Below are positions 11,160-15,383 of a stretch of 15,383 nt of DNA, piece after piece. The notes under the pieces are model-generated. The model did not search any database, had not been told where the DNA came from, and was given only the letters and a program-made list of their open reading frames with translations. This DNA is from Actinomycetota bacterium. Lineage in GTDB: Bacteria; Actinomycetota; Actinomycetes; Streptosporangiales; Streptosporangiaceae. The position numbers were made by a program, and so were the translations under genes. The stretch covers positions 1-15,383 of the forward strand of contig PLIQ01000624.1 in the NCBI GenBank assembly GCA_003140115.1. Direction: 5' to 3'. Position 1 is the stretch's first letter, and each line of letters begins with the position of its first letter.

Positions 11160-12902
11160 GTGCGCTCCGATACCGCCCCTCCCCGGAGGGTGCGGCTTGT
11201 CATTACCCTCTCGGTGGTCAGCGCCGTGATGGTCATGGCCGGCGGGATTCTCGTGGTGGCGAGCACGGTCACCCACCTGATCGGCCGGCGCCCCGGTAGT
11301 CCTGTCACCAGCCTGGGCGTGGCTCTGGGCGTGGCGGGCCTCGCGGTGGGCCTGGTCACCCTGCTGGTTTTCGCGTTCACCCGGACCGGGTCGCGCCGCC
11401 GCCCCGCCGGTCACCGGCACCGGGGGGCGGCGTACCAGGGATCGGGCCGGGCGCGGGGACGGGCACTGAACCCGACGAACGTGTATTCGCAAGGTGGCCT
11501 GATCGACATTCCCCGCGACGCGCGCACGCCAGCCTCCGCGCGCGGCGCGGCACGATCCCCCGGCTTCGACACTGCCCAGGGGACCATGCGGGCCCCGGGC
11601 CCCCAAGGTGCTCGGGAGACGTCCCGGCCGCCCGTAGCGACCGCCGCATCTCGTGGCACGCCGAACGCGCCGCCCGCGGCGGGACGCCCGGGGACCGCGC
11701 CACCGTGGCCCGGACACCAGGCCGGACCGCCCCCGCCCTCGGGTGCGGGCACCGGTTGGCGGCCGCCGGGCCCCACTGGCCGCGCGCCCCAGCCGCCCAT
11801 GTCATCCACGGGCCGGATGAGGCCAGGCGAAGCGGTCCCGCCCCGCGACGCCTTCCCGCCCCGCGAGCCTCCGGCTGTCCCTACAGGCTTCCCGCCACGC
11901 GAGCCCTCCGCTGTCCGTCCAGGCTTCCCGGTCCGGGAGGGTCCGTCACCTCGCGAGGCCCCCTCGCCGCCGCCAGGTGGGCCGCCTCGACCAGGCGCGG
12001 CGCCCCGCCCAGCTGCGCCCCGCCCAGCTGCGCCCCGGCCCGGGAACCCCGCGCGTGACGCGGCCTCGCGCGGGGGGTGGCGGCCAGGGGACGGGACCGG
12101 ACGGCCGTCATCCGCTCCCGGCTACGGTTCATCCGCCGGGCGGCGGCCAGCCCCTCCCGCCGCCGCGGGCCCCGGAACCCCGGGCGCCCCGGCAGGACCA
12201 GCACCAGGGCCAGGCCGGGCCGGTCCCGGCGTGCCCTTTGACGGCGGCTACGCCCAGGTCATCCGGCCCACGGACCGCCCGGTCCCGCCGACCGGCCGAG
12301 ATCGCCCGGACGCCGGACGGTCCGCCGATCCGGCGCGCCCCGCGGACCGGAACGTGTACGTGTACCGGGACGTCAGCGAGCCGCAGCCGACGCCATCGCC
12401 GCGGCGACCGGCCGCTGACGACGCCGCCTACTGGTATGACCTGATGGCGGAGGATCCCGCTCCGCAGCATGAACAGGCCCGCGGCCCGTTCGAGCCGCTG
12501 CTGCCCTCCGGCGTGCCGCCCGGCGCGGCCGACACGCCCGGTCGGCCGTCGGCCACCGAGCGGGAGCAGGGGTCGCCGGATGCGGCCGGGGGAGACGGCA
12601 CGCAGGCACCGGAGCAGGCGCGGGCGCACAAGCTGGAGCAGCTCAAGGATCTGTACCTGACCGCGGAAGCGATCGGCGAGCAGAACGTGGACAAGCACTT
12701 CGACCAGCTCCTGGCCCAGCAGCGCGAGCTGATCAGCGACTACTTCAGGAAGTCCGGAACGGCCCAGCCTGGCGTGGCCGGCCGCGGTGACAGCCAGGCC
12801 GCCGAAACCGATGCGGCCCACCCCGATCCGGGTGCCGTCGGCGGCCGGCCCAGTCCGCCGGAAGGCGCGGGCGTCCGCGCCGAGCCGCCGCATACATGGT
12901 GA
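11160..12902 (+). CDS. Two-helix membrane protein with long disordered Pro/Arg-rich tail and C-terminal helical domain
   Basis: A 580-residue protein I cannot name. Hydrophobic helices at about 12-37 and 50-73 form a hairpin; the basic flanks (APPRRVR before, TRTGSRRRPAGHRHRG after) predict both ends in the cytoplasm. Residues 80-485 are low complexity, rich in Pro, Arg, Gly and Ala, with 12-residue FPPREP-type repeats at 232-267 and PRPAA repeats near 282-292. A more ordered segment DDAAYWYDLMAEDP (420-433) precedes a charged helical region KLEQLKDLYLTAEAIGEQNVDKHFDQLLAQQRELISDYF (491-529) that looks like a coiled coil and is the only part resembling a conserved domain. The GTG at 11160 is the first possible start after an in-frame stop; the GTG at 11190 also has GGAGG nearby. 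The stop overlaps the start region of the next gene, so they are probably coupled. Confidence 0.75.
   Translation: MRSDTAPPRRVRLVITLSVVSAVMVMAGGILVVASTVTHLIGRRPGSPVTSLGVALGVAGLAVGLVTLLVFAFTRTGSRRRPAGHRHRGAAYQGSGRARGRALNPTNVYSQGGLIDIPRDARTPASARGAARSPGFDTAQGTMRAPGPQGARETSRPPVATAASRGTPNAPPAAGRPGTAPPWPGHQAGPPPPSGAGTGWRPPGPTGRAPQPPMSSTGRMRPGEAVPPRDAFPPREPPAVPTGFPPREPSAVRPGFPVREGPSPREAPSPPPGGPPRPGAAPRPAAPRPAAPRPGNPARDAASRGGWRPGDGTGRPSSAPGYGSSAGRRPAPPAAAGPGTPGAPAGPAPGPGRAGPGVPFDGGYAQVIRPTDRPVPPTGRDRPDAGRSADPARPADRNVYVYRDVSEPQPTPSPRRPAADDAAYWYDLMAEDPAPQHEQARGPFEPLLPSGVPPGAADTPGRPSATEREQGSPDAAGGDGTQAPEQARAHKLEQLKDLYLTAEAIGEQNVDKHFDQLLAQQRELISDYFRKSGTAQPGVAGRGDSQAAETDAAHPDPGAVGGRPSPPEGAGVRAEPPHTW
11853..11960 (+). 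repeat. Three 36-bp in-frame repeats encoding FPPREP-type units
   Basis: Three consecutive 12-codon units begin FPPREPPAVPTG, FPPREPSAVRPG and FPVREGPSPREA inside the tail of the membrane-hairpin protein. Similarity is clear between the first two and weaker in the third. This is a coding repeat in a disordered linker. Confidence 0.6.
12003..12032 (+). repeat. 15-bp tandem repeat encoding PRPAA
   Basis: CCCCGCCCAGCTGCG occurs twice head to tail (12003-12017 and 12018-12032), followed by a diverged third start, inside the Pro-rich tail of the membrane protein. It is a likely hotspot for slippage and length variation. Confidence 0.7.
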
Positions 12903-13690
12903 ACCCGGACGAGCGACCGCTGATCGTCGCGGTGCTCGGCCTGGGGGAGGCCGGTTCGTTGATCGCACATGACCTGCTGGCCGCGGGGGCGGTAGTGCGT
13001 GGCTACGACCCGGCGGTCGTCGCGGGCCCGGGGATCACCGACACCCGCAGCGAGGCGGAAGCAGCCCACGGCGCGGACCTGGTACTGAGCGTGAACAGCG
13101 CGAAGGCCGCGGTGGACGCCTTCCGGGCTGGGCAGTCCGGCTTGGGCTCCGGCGCCTTGTGGGCCGACCTTAATACCGCCTCGCCGGGCCTCAAACGGGA
13201 GCTTGCGCGCATCGCCGAAGCCGGCGGCCTGCCCTTCGCCGACGTTGCGATGATGGCGCCCGTCCCGGGGCGTGGCCTGCGCGTTCCCATGCTGGCCAGC
13301 GGGGACGGCGCCGGACGCTTCGCCGGTCTGCTCGCCCCACTGGGAGCTGGCATCGAGGTACTGGCCGGGCCGGCCGGGCTCGCGGCCACCAGGAAGCTGC
13401 TGCGCAGCGTGTTCTACAAGGGCATGGCCGCGGCCATCGTCGAGGCGCTGGATGCCGCCCGGGCCACCGGTGAGGAGCAGTGGCTACGCGAGCACATCGC
13501 CGCCGAACTGACCGGGGCTGACGCGCGCAGCGTGGAGCGGATCGTCGATGGCACCACGCGGCACGCCGCGCGCCGCGCCGCCGAGATGGCGGCGGCCGCG
13601 GACATGCTCACCGAACTCGGCGTACGGCCGGTGATGGCCGACGCCAGCCGAGCCCTGCACGAGCGCCTGTCAGGGACCGACGACCCGTAA
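12896..13690 (+). CDS. NAD(P)-dependent dehydrogenase with DUF1932 C-terminal domain
   Basis: A 264-residue protein of the 6-phosphogluconate/3-hydroxyisobutyrate dehydrogenase superfamily. The N-terminal Rossmann fold shows GLGEAG (15-20) and Asp38 after the second strand (GYDP), which favours NAD over NADP. DVAMMAPVPGRGLRVPMLASG (116-136) matches the substrate-side loop of this group. The C-terminal half, with TRKLLRSVFYKGMAAAIVEALDAAR (165-189), is a DUF1932 helical domain; Lys167 or Lys175 lies where the catalytic lysine of the superfamily is expected. Substrate unknown. The ATG at 12896 and the GTG at 12899 are both possible; the GTG would give a GTGA overlap with the upstream stop. Either way it is coupled to the membrane-hairpin gene. 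Its end overlaps the convergent oxidoreductase gene by 21 bases. Confidence 0.85.
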   Translation: MVNPDERPLIVAVLGLGEAGSLIAHDLLAAGAVVRGYDPAVVAGPGITDTRSEAEAAHGADLVLSVNSAKAAVDAFRAGQSGLGSGALWADLNTASPGLKRELARIAEAGGLPFADVAMMAPVPGRGLRVPMLASGDGAGRFAGLLAPLGAGIEVLAGPAGLAATRKLLRSVFYKGMAAAIVEALDAARATGEEQWLREHIAAELTGADARSVERIVDGTTRHAARRAAEMAAAADMLTELGVRPVMADASRALHERLSGTDDP

Positions 13691-14527
13691 CGCCAGCGGT
13701 CCGAGCGCCTCGGCCAGCGGCTTGAGGGAATCGGGGTTTGGGTGGAGCGGGAGGCCAACGATGATGAGGTCGGCGCCCGCGTCGCGGTAGGCGGCCGCGG
13801 TCGCGACCAGGGGCTCCAGGTTCCCGTCGGGCTCGACGCGCACGTTGACCGAACAGGTGATCTCGTTCACGTCGCGCCCGATCGCGGCGCAGTGTCCGGT
13901 GAGTACCTCCTTCAGCTCGAGCCACTGCTCTGGAGTCTCGGCGATGGCGTTCCACTGCTGGGCCCAGCGGGCCACCGTGCGCAGCGTCCGCTTCTTGCCG
14001 CGCCCGCCGATCGTGATCGGCGGATGCGGCTGCTGCACCGCCTTCGGCTCGCACCTGGCCTCGGTGAGCTTGACGTACTGGCCGGCGAACGTGGTGGTGG
14101 TCTGGGTCAGCAGCCGGACGATGACCTCGACGCCCTCGTCGAACCGGTCGAACCGCTCCTTAAGCGGCGGCAGGTCGATTCCGTAGGCGTCGCACTCCAT
14201 CTGGTTCCACCCGGCCCCAAGGCCCAGCTCCAGCCGACCGCCGGAGATGATGTCGACGGTCGCGGCCATGTTGGCCAGCACCGCCGGGTGGCGGTAGATC
14301 ATGCCGGTCACCTGGCAGCCGATCCGGATCCGCCGGGTCGCCTCCGCCATCGCGGCCAGCATGGTCCAGGCCTCGAAGTTCGGCCCATCGTAGGGCGGGG
14401 ACAGCGGGTAGAAGTGATCCCAGTTCCAGGCCGACTCGAACAGCGGTATCTCGTCGGCCGCGATCCATGCGTCGCGGATCTCTTCCCACGTCTGGTGTTC
14501 GGGTCGCGTCTTGATCGCGAAGCGCAT
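13670..14527 (-). CDS. LLM class F420-dependent oxidoreductase (second copy)
   Basis: A 285-residue luciferase-like TIM-barrel oxidoreductase. MRFAIKTRPEHQTWEEIRDAW opens the barrel; WNWDHFYPLSPPYDGPNFEAWTMLAAMA (35-62), RIRIGCQVTGMIYRHPAVLANMAATVD (66-92), SGGRLELGLGAGWNQMECDAYGIDLPPLKERFD (95-127) and ITIGGRGKKRTLRTVARWAQQWN (171-193) follow the F420-dependent pattern. Substrate unknown. It shares SGGR-x-E-x-GLGAGW and YGI-x-x-PPL-x-ERFD with the oxidoreductase at 9253 but is clearly a separate lineage. The start at 14527 has GAGGA 9 bases upstream. TAGGAT (14572-14577, minus strand) is a good -10 box for it. It is convergent with the DUF1932 gene and divergent from aconitase. Confidence 0.9.
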   Translation of the reverse strand: MRFAIKTRPEHQTWEEIRDAWIAADEIPLFESAWNWDHFYPLSPPYDGPNFEAWTMLAAMAEATRRIRIGCQVTGMIYRHPAVLANMAATVDIISGGRLELGLGAGWNQMECDAYGIDLPPLKERFDRFDEGVEVIVRLLTQTTTTFAGQYVKLTEARCEPKAVQQPHPPITIGGRGKKRTLRTVARWAQQWNAIAETPEQWLELKEVLTGHCAAIGRDVNEITCSVNVRVEPDGNLEPLVATAAAYRDAGADLIIVGLPLHPNPDSLKPLAEALGPLALRVVGP

Positions 14528-14571
14528 TCGGTGACGTCCTCTCCGGGCCGCAGACTCATGGGTACCGCACA

Positions 14572-14577
14572 ATCCTA
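14572..14577 (-). promoter_or_regulatory. Candidate -10 box for the second LLM oxidoreductase
   Basis: TAGGAT on the minus strand matches the streptomycete -10 consensus TAGRRT. Transcription would start near 14565 with a leader of about 38 bases. The -35 position (GTGTCC at 17 bp) is poor, so this is tentative. Confidence 0.4.
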
Positions 14578-14655
14578 GTGAGCGGCCAGATCGGGGACAC
14601 AGCTGAGCGGCCGTGACCGTGTCAGTCGCCGTCTCGGCCGGTCTGACGGTGTTGC

Positions 14656-14685
14656 TGGTCAAGTAGCTTGATATCGAGATACTGT
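14656..14685 (+). promoter_or_regulatory. Candidate acn promoter with overlapping imperfect palindrome
   Basis: TAGCTTGATATCGAGATA (14664-14681) is an 18-bp inverted repeat with seven of nine pairs matching, centred on GATATC. TGGTCA (14656-14661), 18 bases, then TACTGT (14680-14685) forms a plausible promoter whose spacer contains the palindrome. A repressor bound there would occlude RNA polymerase. Aconitase genes are commonly controlled by iron- or citrate-linked repressors, but I cannot name the regulator. Confidence 0.4.
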
Positions 14686-14727
14686 AGGCTGGACCGCGAC
14701 CGGGACGAGCGAGGAGGCTCAGGGACG

Positions 14728-15383
14728 ATGACCGCGAACAGCTTCGGCAGCCGGGCGGCACTTGACGTCGCAGGCAAGCAGTACGAGATCTATCGGCTGG
14801 ACGCGGTGGACGGATCCGGCATCCTCCCTTACAGCCTGAAGATTCTGCTGGAGAACCTGCTCCGCAACGAGGACGGCGTCAACGTCACCGCGGACCACGT
14901 GACGGCGCTCGCCCGGTGGGATCCGGGCCAGGAGCCCGACACCGAGATCCAGTTCACCCCGGCCCGGGTCATCCTGCAGGACCTAACCGGCGTCCCGGCG
15001 GTGGTCGACCTGGCCGCGATGCGGGAGGCCATGCAGGCCCTGGGCGGTGACGCGACCAAGATCAACCCGCTCTGCCCAGCCGAGCTGGTCATCGACCACT
15101 CCGTGGTGGCGGACGTGTTCGGCAGCCCGGACGCGTTCACCAGGAACGTGGAGATCGAGTTCGACCGCAACCACGAGCGATTCCAGTTCCTGCGCTGGGG
15201 CCAGGACGCGTTCAGCCAGTTCAAGGTGGTGCCGCCCGGCACTGGCATCGTGCACCAGGTGAACATCGAGTACCTGGCCCGGGTCGTGATGAACCGCGAC
15301 GGCATCGCCTACCCCGACACCTGCGTGGGTACCGACTCGCACACCACCATGCAGAACGGCCTCGGGATTCTCGGCTGGGGCGT
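14728..15383 (+). CDS. acnA: Aconitate hydratase (AcnA/IRP type), N-terminal part
   Basis: The first 218 codons of an aconitase; the gene runs off the window. It interconverts citrate and isocitrate in the TCA cycle using a [4Fe-4S] cluster. Visible N-terminal family motifs are [92 protein letters not shown] and [23 protein letters not shown]. This pattern is the AcnA/iron-regulatory-protein type rather than AcnB. The cluster cysteines lie beyond the window. The ATG at 14728 is preceded by GGAGG (14713-14717), 10 bases upstream, and AGGGA close to the start. It diverges from the second LLM oxidoreductase across 200 bp that contain a candidate promoter and palindrome. Confidence 0.95.
   Translation, partial: MTANSFGSRAALDVAGKQYEIYRLDAVDGSGILPYSLKILLENLLRNEDGVNVTADHVTALARWDPGQEPDTEIQFTPARVILQDLTGVPAVVDLAAMREAMQALGGDATKINPLCPAELVIDHSVVADVFGSPDAFTRNVEIEFDRNHERFQFLRWGQDAFSQFKVVPPGTGIVHQVNIEYLARVVMNRDGIAYPDTCVGTDSHTTMQNGLGILGWG

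Noticed and set aside
11038..11229. Small plus-strand frame (63 codons) before the membrane-hairpin gene
   Set aside because: No ribosome site or recognisable domain, and it overlaps the membrane gene out of frame.
13742..14578. 278-codon plus-strand frame opposite the second LLM oxidoreductase
   Set aside because: It is antisense to a gene with full family motifs, and its product has no recognisable features.

Overview
The window is about 15.4 kb of very GC-rich DNA in which coding strands use G or C at most third positions and several genes start with GTG or TTG. Gene content points to a high-GC actinomycete (Actinomycetota): a ferrochelatase with a C-terminal cysteine cluster, DUF4193, DUF4235, DUF3093 and DUF3710 proteins, a pair of TrkA/RCK proteins, and F420-type luciferase-like oxidoreductases. 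The left half follows the gene neighbourhood I recall from Mycobacterium (suhB, DUF4193, DUF3093, dut, DUF3710, ceoC/ceoB) and Streptomyces. I cannot name the genus from sequence alone.

Left half (1-8015), conserved housekeeping block. The 3' end of a ferrochelatase gene overlaps an inositol monophosphatase-family gene by GTGA. A small zinc-ribbon DUF4193 gene follows; its stop codon interlocks with that of a convergent DUF4235 gene. A DUF3093 membrane protein diverges from an AI-2E-family permease. Then come dUTPase, DUF3710, two coupled TrkA-type RCK proteins (minus strand) and a TRAM-domain RNA uracil methyltransferase with an iron-sulfur cysteine set.

Right half (7978-14527), more accessory. 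A small GntR-type regulator and a short-form adenylate kinase form a minus-strand operon. It diverges from an orphan 101-residue protein translationally coupled to an F420-type oxidoreductase. The divergent region carries a strong sigma-70-like promoter reading into gntR and a perfect 22-bp palindrome just downstream of it, an obvious candidate operator. Next are a PEP-mutase/isocitrate-lyase-family protein (minus), a two-helix membrane protein with a roughly 500-residue Pro/Arg-rich tail coupled to a DUF1932 dehydrogenase, and a second F420-type oxidoreductase (minus). The window ends inside the aconitase gene, which has its own imperfect palindrome upstream.

Architecture: genes are packed tightly. 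Four of the five convergent junctions overlap at their 3' ends (4, 17, 38 and 21 nt) and the fifth has a 19-nt gap, so there is no room for conventional terminators. No intergenic gap exceeds about 200 bp. I saw no tRNA, rRNA, CRISPR array, transposase or integrase. The points most worth following are the GntR operator region and its two transcription units, the G-quadruplex-capable tracts before dut and before the DUF4235 gene, and the membrane-hairpin protein with the long disordered tail.
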